Shown here: positions 17,637 to 27,106 of the stretch, one piece after another
Layout of the letters: the number at the start of each line of letters is the position of its first letter
How positions within the stretch are numbered: the stretch's first letter is position 1
NCBI GenBank assembly: GCA_019359215.1
Contig: JAHHHS010000018.1
Location: forward strand, 34,491 to 98,490
DNA length: 64,000 nt
Origin: Nostoc indistinguendum CM1-VF10
Lineage (GTDB): Bacteria > Cyanobacteriota > Cyanobacteriia > Cyanobacteriales > Nostocaceae
Reading direction: 5' to 3'
Notes under the pieces: model-generated
Seen by the model: the letters and a program-made list of their open reading frames with translations, nothing else
Databases searched by the model: none
Told to the model about the DNA's origin: nothing
Position numbers and translations under genes: made by a program

Positions 17637-17664
17637 GGTGCGTTAGGCTTTAGCCTAACGCACC
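17637..17664 (-). terminator. Perfect 13-bp hairpin downstream of the Pmp3 gene
   Basis: GGTGCGTTAGGCT-TT-AGCCTAACGCACC, a perfect stem with a two-base loop, ends 34 bases after the Pmp3-family gene stop on the minus strand. Flanked by AT-rich sequence. It could be a terminator or an extragenic palindrome; the two-base loop favours a cruciform or repeat origin. Confidence 0.6.
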
Positions 17665-17698
17665 CTACTTAAGATTCACTAAAATTTATCTTGCGTAT

Positions 17699-17890
17699 TT
17701 AGTAAATATTCCCTTCTCTATTGAGTTGTTCATCATGCTTGGCAATGACCCAAATTGCATGAATACTACCGGGTAGCCAACCTAGAACTGTGAGCAAGAT
17801 GTTAATAAACAGAGTTGGGCCAACTCCAACTGTCAGGAAAACGCCTAAGGGAGGCACTAACAAACCTAGAAGGAAACGAACTAATTTCAT
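17699..17890 (-). CDS. YqaE/Pmp3-family small membrane protein
   Basis: 63 residues, two hydrophobic segments (FLLGLLVPPLGVFLTVG and LFINILLTVLGWLPGSIHAIWVI). The motif PPLGVFLTVG...LTVLGWLPGSIHAIW is the PF01679 signature. Members are stress-inducible inner membrane proteolipids that affect membrane potential in yeast and plants; the bacterial role is unclear. ATG at 17890. Followed by a strong hairpin. Confidence 0.93.
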   Translation of the reverse strand: MKLVRFLLGLLVPPLGVFLTVGVGPTLFINILLTVLGWLPGSIHAIWVIAKHDEQLNREGNIY

Positions 17891-18035
17891 GATTTTGCTG
17901 TATTTTGTGATTTTCTTTAATTACATTCTGATAAAGATACCGAATTAGGAAATCTACCTAATGAATTATCTTAATTCGGAGATTTTATATGGAGTAGAAA
18001 CAGAATATAATTAATATTTCTACTCCTACTGATAC

Positions 18036-18434
18036 TTATCTAGAGGGTAACTGATCTTGGCTTTTAATATCACCACTGCCAGTTAAAAGATTTTTTTCAA
18101 CAAAGTAGTTGTTAATTAAGGTGTTAGCGAAGGTAAGAATTACTGGACCAAGAAGGAAACCAATAATTCCGCGAACTGCGAACCCAGGAACTAATACTGC
18201 TGCTAACCAGAAACACAAACCGTTGACGACGAGCGAAAATGCTCCAAACGATAGAAAGTTAAGCGGTAAAGAAAGAGTAGACAGAATTGGTTTAACTGAA
18301 CCGTTAATTAGACCAATTACTAAAGCAGCAATCATAGCTGCGGGAAAATTAGCAATATTAACGCCTGGAACAACTAAATCAACAATCAACAGGCTCAAAG
18401 CTGTAGCTAGGGCGGTTAATAATGGTGTTAACAT
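18036..18434 (-). CDS. PF04020 (YvlD/phage holin family 4) membrane protein
   Basis: 132 residues with four hydrophobic segments. The motif LINGSVKPILSTLSLPLNFLSFGAFSLVVN is diagnostic of PF04020, whose name comes from holin-like topology although chromosomal members are not phage genes. A polar tail of about 20 residues follows the last segment. It lies upstream of the Pmp3 gene on the same strand. A second family member is at 41124. Confidence 0.9.
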   Translation of the reverse strand: MLTPLLTALATALSLLIVDLVVPGVNIANFPAAMIAALVIGLINGSVKPILSTLSLPLNFLSFGAFSLVVNGLCFWLAAVLVPGFAVRGIIGFLLGPVILTFANTLINNYFVEKNLLTGSGDIKSQDQLPSR

Positions 18435-18851
18435 TTTTTCTTACCTAATCACTAAAGATTTTTTGTAACTTCTTATCTCATCTTTAACTATGTGCTAGGT
18501 TTTAGCCTCTCTTGCAAGATAGAATTTCCTTCTACCGTTAGGCCGATCATTGAGAAAACAATAACAGCTTTTGTATGGACGTAATATTATTGTATGGGAG
18601 CATAGCTATGCGCCCCTACTCTGTTTGACAAATTGCAAAACTTACAAGTGCCGTGAACCCTTCTTTATAAAGGTGCATTAAACAAATTTAACGCACCACT
18701 ACGAATTTAAAATTAATATCATGTTCGCCAAATTACCCATAAAAAAAGAACTCTACCCCAATCCCTCTCGAAAAGTGGGGCAGGCAGACAAAGCACAGCT
18801 TTGACAGGGTGGGGTTCTTCGGGTTTAATAAGCAATCAAGCAAATATGAGA
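18435..18851. other. Intergenic region with a dispersed 25-mer
   Basis: 417 bases between the PF04020 gene start and the ferredoxin gene stop. No gene is supported. The part at 18807-18831 recurs, inverted, at 31559-31583. Confidence 0.6.
18807..18831 (+). repeat. Dispersed 25-bp repeat, copy 1
   Basis: Contains GGGGTTCTTCGGGTTTAATA. Its exact reverse complement stands at 31559-31583. Both copies are next to G/C-rich imperfect palindromes and lie shortly after gene ends. Confidence 0.85.
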
Positions 18852-19193
18852 TCACTCAGATTTCCCAGACTCAGGCTGATAGTAAAGAGCCGATTTATAC
18901 AAGATTTGTTCTTGATGGGTTTCTAAAGTGCAATTAGACAAGGGATAAGTTACACAAGTAACAACATAACCAGCCTGTACTTCATTTGGGCGTAAAAATT
19001 TTTGCTCACTTTGATCAACTTCACCGCTAATGAGTTTGGCGACACAAGCAGAACATTCGCCTTGTTTGCACCCAGATGGTAGGCGGATACGAGCATCTTC
19101 CGCTATATCCAGAATATATTGATCATCTGGTACTGGAATGGTACGATCTAATCCCAGTGTAGGATTGATGAATCGAACTTGATAAACTGCCAT
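18852..19193 (-). CDS. Plant-type [2Fe-2S] ferredoxin
   Basis: 113 residues. Cluster ligands are C42, C47, C50 and C80 (GCKQGECSAC then VVTC), the plant-type spacing. Compared with photosynthetic PetF (about 98 residues) it has a longer C-terminal tail and QSEQKFL in place of QSDQSFL. It should transfer electrons to ferredoxin-dependent enzymes in the cytoplasm. ATG at 19193 with AGG directly upstream. It lies 13 bases upstream of the tex gene start region in the opposite sense of reading order: tex is upstream of it on the same strand, so they may form an operon. Confidence 0.92.
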   Translation of the reverse strand: MAVYQVRFINPTLGLDRTIPVPDDQYILDIAEDARIRLPSGCKQGECSACVAKLISGEVDQSEQKFLRPNEVQAGYVVTCVTYPLSNCTLETHQEQILYKSALYYQPESGKSE

Positions 19194-19206
19194 TTCCTGT
19201 TTATAA

Positions 19207-21369
19207 TTATTGTTTAACTGCTTTCATCGACAAACTAATCCGCTTGAGTTTCTCGTTGATTTCTAGCACCTGCACTTTGACTACTTGTCCGACTTTAACC
19301 ACTTTTTTGGGATCGTCTACAAATCTATCAGCCAGTTGGGATATATGCACCAAGCCATCTTGATGTACACCGATATCCACAAACGCGCCAAAGTTAGCGA
19401 CATTTGTGATCATTCCCTCTAGTTCCATTCCTAGCTTTAAGTCCCTAATTTCTTTAATTCCTTCTCTAAAGGTGGCATACTTAAACTCTGCACGGGGATC
19501 TCTACCTGGTTTTTCTAGTTCGCTGAGGATGTCGCGCAGTGTGGGTTCGCCGACCCTATCGGTAACATATTTCTTCAGGTTGGTCTTTTTAAGTTTTTCG
19601 GCAATTTGTGTCACCTGATTTAATGGCACATTTAAATCAGATGCGATCGCTTCTACTACAGAATAACTTTCTGGATGCACTGCTGTATTATCCAATGGGT
19701 TATCACCGCCGCGAATTCGCAGAAAACCCGCCGCTTGTTCAAAAGCCTTTGGCCCCAGCTTCGGAACCTTCAAAAGTTGTCGGCGGTTTTTAAAGGCTCC
19801 ATTCTGGTTACGATAGGCAACAATATTATTGGCAACTGTTGCCGTAATCCCAGAGACAGAAGTCAGAAGTTCTTTGGAGGCCATGTTCAAGTCTACGCCG
19901 ACGTAGTTAACGCAGCTTTCTACAGTCTCATCCAATTTCTTTTTCAGCAACTTTTGATCGACATCGTGCTGATATTGTCCCACACCAATAGATTTGGGAT
20001 CGATTTTCACCAGTTCCGCCAAAGGGTCTTGCAAACGGCGGCCGATGCTAATCGCACCGCGCACGGTAATATCTAAATCGGGAAACTCTTCTAGCGCCAC
20101 AGTACTGGCAGAATATATAGATGCGCCAGATTCATTCACCATCACCTTAACTGGTTTGCGTTCTATGGTTTCCAATACTTGCGTGACAAACTCCTCTGTC
20201 TCGCGGGACGCTGTACCGTTACCAATGGCAATTAACTCAATCTTGTACTTTTCAATCAGATTTTTGACAGTTTGTGCAGCTTTAGCGCGTTGTTCAGCCG
20301 CTTGGTGAGGAAAAACCGCTTGGTATTCCAAAAATTTCCCCGTTTGGTCGAGGACAGCAACTTTACACCCCGTCCTAAATCCAGGGTCTATCGCCAGCGT
20401 TGGTTTCATTCCTGCTGGTGCAGACAGTAGCAACTCTCGCAGATTAGTTTCAAATGTCTTGATTGATTCTATGTCTGCATAGACTTTAATCTCAGAAATT
20501 ACCTCTCCCATTAGAGAGACTTTCATCAAACGATTGAATGCATCCTTCAACATCACTTGATAAAAATCCCGAATTGTCCGAACTTTGGTTTTAATTTCTT
20601 TCGACTCAAGATAGTAAAGTACTGTATCCTCATCAAAAGCAATTTCAAAGCTTAATACTTTCTCCGTTTCACCCCGACACAACGCCAGCATATTGTGGGG
20701 TGCTATATTTTTTACCTTAATTTGATAGTTACGGTACATCTCAAATTTGGTTGTACCTTCAGGATAATCATCTTTGATGCGGGAGACAAATACCCCTTCT
20801 TCGAGAAGATAATCGCGGATATATGCGCGTAATTCAGCTTTCTCAGCCACTTCTTCCGCTAAGATATCAGCAGCACCTTTGAGCGCTTCTTCTGCTGTTT
20901 TTACTCCCTTGACTTCCGAAATATACTTAGCCGCTTCTGCTTCTAAAGAAATTGTTGTAGTAGTATTTTTTACATTTAATGATTTGATTAATTCCGCCAG
21001 TGGTTCGAGTCCTTTTTCTCTGGCGATAGTGGCGCGGGTGCGTCGTTTTGGCCGATAGGGTAGATATAAATCCTCAAGTTCAGTTTTTTGTAAACAGGAT
21101 GAGATTTTGGCTTTAAGTTCATCTGTGAGTTTACCTTGTTCTGCGATCGCATTTAAAATTACAGATTTTCGTTCTTCCAGTTCTGTTAAATAAGTATATC
21201 GATCAGCCAGTTCACGTAGCTGCACTTCATTCATCTCATCAGTGCGCTCTTTACGGTAACGTGCAATAAAGGGAATCGTTGCACCCTCCGCCAAAAGTTC
21301 CAGCGCATTTTGCACTTGATGGGCTTTGAGATTTATTTCAGTTGCCAGTAGTTGAGGAATGTTCAGCAT
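19207..21369 (-). CDS. tex: Tex/YhgF-family RNA-binding transcription accessory protein
   Basis: 720 residues, the usual Tex length. The N-terminal helix-turn-helix part opens MLNIPQLLATEINLKAHQVQ. A YqgF/RNase H-like domain starts near LAIDPGFRTGCKVAVLD, a helix-hairpin-helix pair follows (SGITATVANNIVAYR, LLKVPKLGPKAFEQAAGFLR), and the C-terminus is an S1 domain (GMELEGMITNVANFGAFVDI). Tex binds nucleic acid and influences transcription and RNA stability. The ferredoxin gene follows 13 bases after its stop on the same strand. Confidence 0.96.
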   Translation of the reverse strand: MLNIPQLLATEINLKAHQVQNALELLAEGATIPFIARYRKERTDEMNEVQLRELADRYTYLTELEERKSVILNAIAEQGKLTDELKAKISSCLQKTELEDLYLPYRPKRRTRATIAREKGLEPLAELIKSLNVKNTTTTISLEAEAAKYISEVKGVKTAEEALKGAADILAEEVAEKAELRAYIRDYLLEEGVFVSRIKDDYPEGTTKFEMYRNYQIKVKNIAPHNMLALCRGETEKVLSFEIAFDEDTVLYYLESKEIKTKVRTIRDFYQVMLKDAFNRLMKVSLMGEVISEIKVYADIESIKTFETNLRELLLSAPAGMKPTLAIDPGFRTGCKVAVLDQTGKFLEYQAVFPHQAAEQRAKAAQTVKNLIEKYKIELIAIGNGTASRETEEFVTQVLETIERKPVKVMVNESGASIYSASTVALEEFPDLDITVRGAISIGRRLQDPLAELVKIDPKSIGVGQYQHDVDQKLLKKKLDETVESCVNYVGVDLNMASKELLTSVSGITATVANNIVAYRNQNGAFKNRRQLLKVPKLGPKAFEQAAGFLRIRGGDNPLDNTAVHPESYSVVEAIASDLNVPLNQVTQIAEKLKKTNLKKYVTDRVGEPTLRDILSELEKPGRDPRAEFKYATFREGIKEIRDLKLGMELEGMITNVANFGAFVDIGVHQDGLVHISQLADRFVDDPKKVVKVGQVVKVQVLEINEKLKRISLSMKAVKQ

Positions 21370-21952
21370 TGAGTGTCTAAAATGAAAAAATGAAAATGCT
21401 ACTTTTTAAGGTAATATGCTAGATGCTTATCCTGGCGCAAGGTCAAAGTTTTAAGCTAATTTACCAGATGATTGCTCACAAGAGCGCAATTGGTAAAATA
21501 GACAAAATCCACTCAATCCGTGTGGGTAAACAAGAGTCTATATAGCATAGCGCAGCTACACTGAGTTGGGACGGCAGAGCGAACATCACCAAAAAGTGTG
21601 TATCCTACTCTTAAAGCTTGCTACGTCCAACATCGATCACAGAAAAAGAAATTATTTGCCAAGCTTTTGAGTGCTTTTTCTCTGGTAATCATTACAGCGT
21701 TTCTAGATCAGATGGAGTACATCCTCAAAGTTGAAATGCTTCATATTTTAGGTATAGCCATACCTAACTAGTATAAAAGCGCAATATCAATAGGTATAAG
21801 TTACAGCGTTTCGTAATCTTGACTTTTTATAATATTTATTTCGCTTGACTGTTGTCGCTAAAACCTTATTGGATGTAAAATTAACCACACTTCCAAAAAC
21901 AATTTCAATTTGTTTTATAACCATAACAACTTTTAATTCAGAAATTTGTACG
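21370..21952. other. Intergenic region
   Basis: 583 bases between divergent genes. It is AT-rich with a few repeat-like words (TATAGCATAGCGCAGCTACA near 21540). A frame in the sense of the small membrane protein gene is open further upstream, but it lacks coding character. No RNA gene or clear promoter could be recognised. Confidence 0.5.
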
Positions 21953-22207
21953 ATGCCTTTGTTTTTCTTGATACCACTGTGTACTGCTTTAGCCATTGGC
22001 TACTTCTTTAAAAAGAGTAGTGATGAAATTGCATATATTGCAAGTGTATTTGCAGTTATTAGCTTTATTTTCAGTTTAGTATTAGCACCCTGGCAGATTC
22101 AGTTTGGATTGCTAATCGTTGTCTTAATGATTACTAACAGACTTTTGCAGGAAAATGAGTCCAAAGAAACTGAAGCTACTAGAAAAAAAACTAGAGAAAT
22201 TAAATAA
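21953..22207 (+). CDS. Small membrane protein, hypothetical
   Basis: 84 residues from ATG at 21953 with three hydrophobic segments (FFLIPLCTALAIGYFF, IASVFAVISFIFSLVLAP, FGLLIVVLMIT) and a charged tail (ENESKETEATRKKTREIK). The open frame extends 108 bases upstream, but those residues look non-coding. Related short membrane proteins are common in Nostoc; no function is recognised. Confidence 0.7.
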   Translation: MPLFFLIPLCTALAIGYFFKKSSDEIAYIASVFAVISFIFSLVLAPWQIQFGLLIVVLMITNRLLQENESKETEATRKKTREIK

Positions 22208-24073
22208 TTTTAACTACCACGAACTAGTTATTTTTCAACTTTAAACTGCTGAAAATGATATAGGAATCTGTTTTGATTTCTAAAGTTATTTGCTTAGGCA
22301 GAAAGTAGGGAGCGGGGAGTGGAGAATGGTAAATCAGCCTTTTCGAGTTGTATGGAGTTTTTTGGAAAATCAAATATGAGTCCTATATAAGACAGCTAAT
22401 TTATAGGAACCCTAAATTATTCATGAGATTTGTGAACGATGTTTTTGTTCTTTTCATCCTTAGCGTACTTGGCGGTTCGTCATCATCCAAATTTCTCCCA
22501 ACTCAGATAAGATTGCTATAAGAGAATTCCAAAATACAACCTTCTGGTTTACTTAAATCTAACCTAATTTTAAACTAAGTTTTGTCCGACATATCTGAAT
22601 TTGAAGATTTTCGTGGGTAAATAGAAAACAATTCAGACTCTCGATTAACATTTAGAAATTTTCTGTATATGGTGTATTTTTATACTAATATCTCAATTAT
22701 TTACGCTGTTGTTAAAGTTTCAAATTTACTCTCCCAACTCTTAGCTTTGCACCTTTAGAGTTTGATCCTAAATTCCTACATCTGCAAGGTTATTAGCTAG
22801 AAAGTGGTAGACAAATGTACAAATTCTTAAAAATAAAGATTCATCGAGGGGAAAGTGTAGATTTTATAAAGTTTTTGTTTAAGTATATTTCCTTAAAATG
22901 AATTTTTGATGAAGTATGGCGATAAATTTGCAACACTGTTTTCTCGTGGTATTCTAGTAAGTGATTATATGTAAAAATAAATTATGAGATAAAGCTCTAA
23001 TTAATATTACGTATAGTTCAGAAAAATCAAATCAAAGCAATAGTAAAGATAATGTAAAAAAATCTCAAGCTCCCTTAAATCAATGTAAACCGCAAGTTGA
23101 TTGATCACCCAAAGCTAGTTTACATTACCCCTTAATCTCGTCAAAAATTCCATTTTGACATTCAGTAAAATCACTTGGAAATCTGTAAATTACATTACTG
23201 TAGAATTATCTATAGTTGACCTTTTTAGGCAGACTTCTGTTACTTCTTGTGTTGCGGTGTCCGAAAATAACACCTATACACACTCGATTTGAGTACAAAT
23301 TTTTCTTAATCGCCTTAGTTTCCAGCCGAGGTTACAGATATGTCTGTGAGCCTTGATAAATTCTGCGGTATGTTCAGTAAACTAATCAACATTTTTTGGA
23401 GAAAATTTAAGAACATTTATCAATCTAGCTTAGTTTTGATGCACAAGTTAATGCTTTGAGAAATTGAGTAGTGTCTTCAAGAGGATTTCTACAGAGGATA
23501 CAACTGATGAAAGTTAATCAATGGGTTAATCAAAAATTCTGGAAATCCATTATTATTCGCTTAACTCCATCTGTTAAACATACGGGTCTAATCCGAGTTC
23601 AGCATAAGCGATGCCTTAGAGTCAATCTTCCTTATGTCTACATCTACTATGATATAGATATTGCGATCGCCTACGGCGGGCGGATACGCAATCGCACTAA
23701 AACTAGTCTGGAAGCATAACTGGCTGATACGTAATATATCTGTAATTTGCAATTGAGCAAAGCCTAAATTGATTGTGCCAATTGCCAAGCCGGGAACAAA
23801 TTTAGCATATTCTACTCCGATAATATCGGACGTTGGCATAATACAGCAACCGTCTTACAAGCTATATAGTATATAGTTGCTAACCTTTGGATATAAGCTT
23901 CGATGATTATTTTGATATTAGCCACTTCAACATAGCTTTACTAATTTTTTTGTTTATTTACTGAAGTGAAAGTCGAATTGCACAGAAGGTTTGACCGAAA
24001 TCCGAAACGTTCAAAACAATGGGCTGTTTACTGCCCGGTTCATACCTGCTATCTCGATTGAGGCAAATTTACT
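22208..24073. other. Long 1.9-kb gap
   Basis: AT-rich, with in-frame stops in all frames except short ones. Frames at 23471-23719 (+) and 23588-23839 (-) overlap each other and both cross a dispersed repeat near 23670-23700, so neither is credible as an intact gene. AATGTAAAC / GTTTACATT form a 9-bp inverted repeat at 23082-23090 and 23118-23126. The last 100 bases must carry the promoter of the downstream operon. It may be a graveyard of a lost gene. Confidence 0.5.
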
Positions 24074-24457
24074 ATGAAATCTATCCCGCAAGTTTCCAAC
24101 TTTAAAATAATTCCTTATATTATCTTATTTGTCAGTATTTTATTTAGTATTTCTGGGCAGTTGCTAATGAAATATACCATGAGCCACACAGGTGAGGGAC
24201 TATTTACTTGGGAATTTCTTCAAAAATTAGCATTAGCTATTACTGTTTATTGCTTAGGAATAGTAAATTGGATATTAGCTTTGCGCTCTGTAAAATTGAG
24301 TATTGCTTATCCACTGACTAGCTTAAATTATGTCGGCATACTTTTCGGCTCATACTACTTTTTTAATGAAGTAATTACATTAACTCGAATAGCAGGAGTA
24401 ATTACTATTTTTTTGGGTGTTCTTTTAGTGGTTATTCCACTGAAAAAATCCACATAA
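24074..24457 (+). CDS. SMR/EamA-type four-helix membrane protein (ArnE/ArnF-like subunit 1)
   Basis: 127 residues, four hydrophobic segments. The order ILFSISGQLLMKYTM (helix 1), LGIVNWILALRSVKLSIAYP (helix 2-3) and VITLTRIAGVITIFLGVLLV (helix 4) matches the small drug/metabolite transporter fold. The catalytic glutamate of EmrE in helix 1 is not present; a glutamine stands in that region, as in flippase-type members such as ArnE/ArnF. It begins a four-gene cluster, and the second small subunit follows after 33 bases, suggesting a heterodimer. Confidence 0.85.
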   Translation: MKSIPQVSNFKIIPYIILFVSILFSISGQLLMKYTMSHTGEGLFTWEFLQKLALAITVYCLGIVNWILALRSVKLSIAYPLTSLNYVGILFGSYYFFNEVITLTRIAGVITIFLGVLLVVIPLKKST

Positions 24458-24490
24458 ATTTATAGAAAATTGCATAACAAGGATTGACAA

Positions 24491-24847
24491 ATGAACATCA
24501 TTACTTGGTTAGTTTTAATGCTTGTAGTTTTATTCGGAACAACAGCTAACGTATCACTAAAATATGGACTTCACATTTCTAGTCCTACTAAAGGAGCAAG
24601 CGCATCTATTCAAAATCTATTATTATCTCGTTATTTTTGGATTTGGTTTATCTGCTATACATTTATGACTATTTTGTGGCTTTATGTATTGCGGACAATT
24701 CCTCTGAGCCAAGCATTTCCAGTTTTAGGATTAATGTATGCATTTATACCCATTGCTTCTCACTATCTTCTAAAAGAGCAGGTTATATTTAGCCAGTGGT
24801 TAGGAATTTCCATTATCATAACTGGTGTAATTCTTGTTGTAAATTAA
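24491..24847 (+). CDS. SMR/EamA-type four-helix membrane protein (ArnE/ArnF-like subunit 2)
   Basis: 118 residues, four hydrophobic segments. The C-terminal half (LSQAFPVLGLMYAFIPIASH, then LKEQVIFSQWLGISIIITGV) is the EamA consensus. Helix 1 has TTANVSLKYGL in place of an acidic EmrE residue. With the preceding gene it should form a heterodimeric carrier; flippase of a lipid-linked sugar is inferred from the neighbouring glycosyltransferase and from the known ArnEF pair. Downstream FAD gene starts 90 bases later. Confidence 0.85.
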   Translation: MNIITWLVLMLVVLFGTTANVSLKYGLHISSPTKGASASIQNLLLSRYFWIWFICYTFMTILWLYVLRTIPLSQAFPVLGLMYAFIPIASHYLLKEQVIFSQWLGISIIITGVILVVN

Positions 24848-24937
24848 TAGCTAAAAAGCCAGAAAGCAGGGCTATTAATATTAAAATACTTTGAAAATAA
24901 ATCTCCAAAATATCCTTACACAAGTTAAATTCAATTT

Positions 24938-26242
24938 ATGAATATAGGTATCATTGGCGGTGGTATAACTGGACTAGTATTAGCCCAACGTCTTTCAAAT
25001 CAAGGACATAAAGTAACTGTATTCGATAGTAATAAGCAGCTTGGTGGACTTACCACTTATCATGATTATGGCTTATTTACCTGGGATCGCTTTTATCACG
25101 TTATCCTCCCTTCGGATACTCATTTAATAAATTTTCTTAGAGATATTGGCCTTGGGGATAAACTGCGTTGGCATCGAAGTTTAACAGGCTTCTACGACAA
25201 TCAAAAATTTTATTCTATCAGTAACTCTATAGAATTTCTCCGTTTCCCTCTATTTGGACTTATAGGTAAAATTAGATTAGCTTTTACTCTCTTATATGGT
25301 TCACGCCTTAATAACTGGCGGCGTTTAGAGAAGATATTAGTTGAAGATTGGCTATTGAAACTCGGTGGTAAAAGCACATACGAAAAGCTCTGGAAACCCT
25401 TGCTTTTATCCAAGTTAGGAGAGAACTATAAGCGAATATCAGCAATTTTTATCTGGGCTTATATCAAACGACTATTTTCAGCGCGAGATTCTTCATTAAA
25501 TAAAGAACAACTTGGTTATGTCTCAGGCGGTTACAAAACTGTTTTTGACCATATAGAAAAATTAATTTATGCGGCTGGAGGCCATATCCGCACAGGCGTT
25601 GCGGTGGAATATATCGCGCCTCATCCAGAAGGTGGAATGTGGGTAGAATATCAACGTAAAAAGGAACATTTTGATAAAGTCATCTTTACTGGGCCAGTTA
25701 ATATTCTGCAACAGGTTGCTGCCAAAGAACTGGTGAAAGTTTCAGACACAGGTGAAACAGTAGAATACCTGGGCGTAATCTGTATGGTACTTATTACTCG
25801 CAAACCTCTAATTCCTTATTACGTAGTAAACATTGCCGATAGAAATGTTCCCTTTACTGGAGTCATCGGGATGAGTAACCTAGTTTCTTTGCAAGAAACA
25901 GAAGGATATCACATGACATTCCTACCAAAATATATACTTTCCACTGACCCATTATTAAAACAGCCCGATGATGAATTGCGCCAAGTATTCTTCCAGGGTA
26001 TACGTTTGATGTTCCCAGAACTCAAAGCAGATGATATTGTCGCAGCACACATTAATCGAGCTATTAAAGTACAGCCACTACAAGTTTTAAATTATTCAAG
26101 TCTTGTTCCAAAAGTGAGTACTGAAAACGATGATTTTTTCGTCGTCAATACCTCACAGTTGGTCAATGATAGCGTCAACAACAACGCAGTCGTCCGACAG
26201 GTCGATGAATTTCTCAAGAAATCAACATTACTGAATTCTTGA
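24938..26242 (+). CDS. FAD-dependent oxidoreductase of the amine oxidase/UGM-like superfamily
   Basis: 434 residues. The N-terminal dinucleotide motif is IGIIGGGITGLVLAQRLSNQ followed by the acidic VTVFDSNKQLGGL, typical of protoporphyrinogen oxidase-, phytoene desaturase- and UDP-galactopyranose mutase-like flavoproteins. The central part (YEKLWKPLLLSKLGENYKRI, YVSGGYKTVFDHIEKLI) is substrate-binding. No membrane helix. It is third in the cluster with two flippase-like subunits and a polyprenyl-phosphate glycosyltransferase-like enzyme, so oxidation or isomerisation of a sugar or lipid-linked sugar is plausible but inferred. Confidence 0.85.
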   Translation: MNIGIIGGGITGLVLAQRLSNQGHKVTVFDSNKQLGGLTTYHDYGLFTWDRFYHVILPSDTHLINFLRDIGLGDKLRWHRSLTGFYDNQKFYSISNSIEFLRFPLFGLIGKIRLAFTLLYGSRLNNWRRLEKILVEDWLLKLGGKSTYEKLWKPLLLSKLGENYKRISAIFIWAYIKRLFSARDSSLNKEQLGYVSGGYKTVFDHIEKLIYAAGGHIRTGVAVEYIAPHPEGGMWVEYQRKKEHFDKVIFTGPVNILQQVAAKELVKVSDTGETVEYLGVICMVLITRKPLIPYYVVNIADRNVPFTGVIGMSNLVSLQETEGYHMTFLPKYILSTDPLLKQPDDELRQVFFQGIRLMFPELKADDIVAAHINRAIKVQPLQVLNYSSLVPKVSTENDDFFVVNTSQLVNDSVNNNAVVRQVDEFLKKSTLLNS

Positions 26243-26281
26243 AATTTAAAAATGAGATTTTGAAAATAACACGAGGTACTT

Positions 26282-27106
26282 ATGAGTCTTTTTGTTCTTT
26301 TACCCGCATACAACGAGCAAGAATCAATTCGCCCCTTGTTTAAAAAGTTCCAGGTATTGCAGCAAATCTCTAATATGGAGATAAAACTGATTCTTGTTGA
26401 TGATGGTAGCAGGGATACAACTGCTCAGACTGCAATAGATGAAGCTCAATCACTGGGGATATCACTAAAATTAGTTCAACACACCAAAAATGGTGGTTTA
26501 GGTCAAGCAATTAAAACAGGTTTCACGACTTTTTTAGAAATTTCTAAAGAAGGCGATTTTTTAGCCGCGATGGATTGCGATAATACTCAACCACCAGAAC
26601 TGTTGATAAAGATGTATGACACCATGATAGCTGGTAGCTATGATATTGCGATCGCATCTAGATATCGAAAAGGCTCTAAAGTCATAGGCTTATCAAAATT
26701 TAGAGAGATAATGAGTTACGGCGCAAGCTGGCTTTTTAGAATTGCAGCTCGTGTTCCAGGTGTAAGAGACTACACTTGTGGTTACAGACTGTATAACCGT
26801 AATTTAGTTAGTAAACTGGATATGTATTATGGGGACAGTTTATTCACTGAAAGTGGTTTTGCTTGTATGATAGATTTACTATTGAAATCCAAAGTGCTCA
26901 AACCAAAAATCGTAGAAATTCCAATGGTTTTGAGATACGATCAAAAGCCAACTGCCAGTAAGATGAAAATTCTTAAAACTATTACTCGAACCCTAAACGT
27001 CTTGTTTAAGAATTTATTATCGACAGGGCAAACTTCTAATTTAGGTGAGGCTTTCAATCAGCAAGAAACAGCAAGAATTCCACTGAAAATGACAAATAGA
27101 AAATAA
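26282..27106 (+). CDS. Family 2 glycosyltransferase, DPM1-like
   Basis: 274 residues. LPAYNEQESIRPL opens the GT-A domain, LVDDGSRDTT provides the nucleotide-sugar site, and MDCDNTQPPELL the metal-binding D-x-D equivalent. GVRDYTCGYRLYNR and FTESGFACMIDLLLK match dolichyl-phosphate mannosyl/glucosyl transferases. There is no C-terminal membrane pair, so it is a soluble or peripheral enzyme. It should attach a sugar to a polyprenyl phosphate at the inner membrane. A good ribosome site GAGGT precedes the ATG. Last gene of the cluster. Confidence 0.88.
   Translation: MSLFVLLPAYNEQESIRPLFKKFQVLQQISNMEIKLILVDDGSRDTTAQTAIDEAQSLGISLKLVQHTKNGGLGQAIKTGFTTFLEISKEGDFLAAMDCDNTQPPELLIKMYDTMIAGSYDIAIASRYRKGSKVIGLSKFREIMSYGASWLFRIAARVPGVRDYTCGYRLYNRNLVSKLDMYYGDSLFTESGFACMIDLLLKSKVLKPKIVEIPMVLRYDQKPTASKMKILKTITRTLNVLFKNLLSTGQTSNLGEAFNQQETARIPLKMTNRK

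Larger units (their letters stand above)
17190..17698. other. Intergenic region with two hairpins
   Basis: 509 bases between convergent genes. It contains the imperfect hairpin at 17235-17269 and the perfect one at 17637-17664, plus a G/C-rich patch near 17505-17580. No gene is supported. Confidence 0.6.

Noticed and set aside
18036..18434. Phage holin as evidence for a prophage
   Set aside because: PF04020 members are common chromosomal membrane proteins; no other phage gene lies near either copy.
23471..23839. Frames of about 80 residues on both strands (23471-23719 plus, 23588-23839 minus)
   Set aside because: They overlap, cross a dispersed repeat and show no family resemblance or ribosome site; could be remnants but not supportable.
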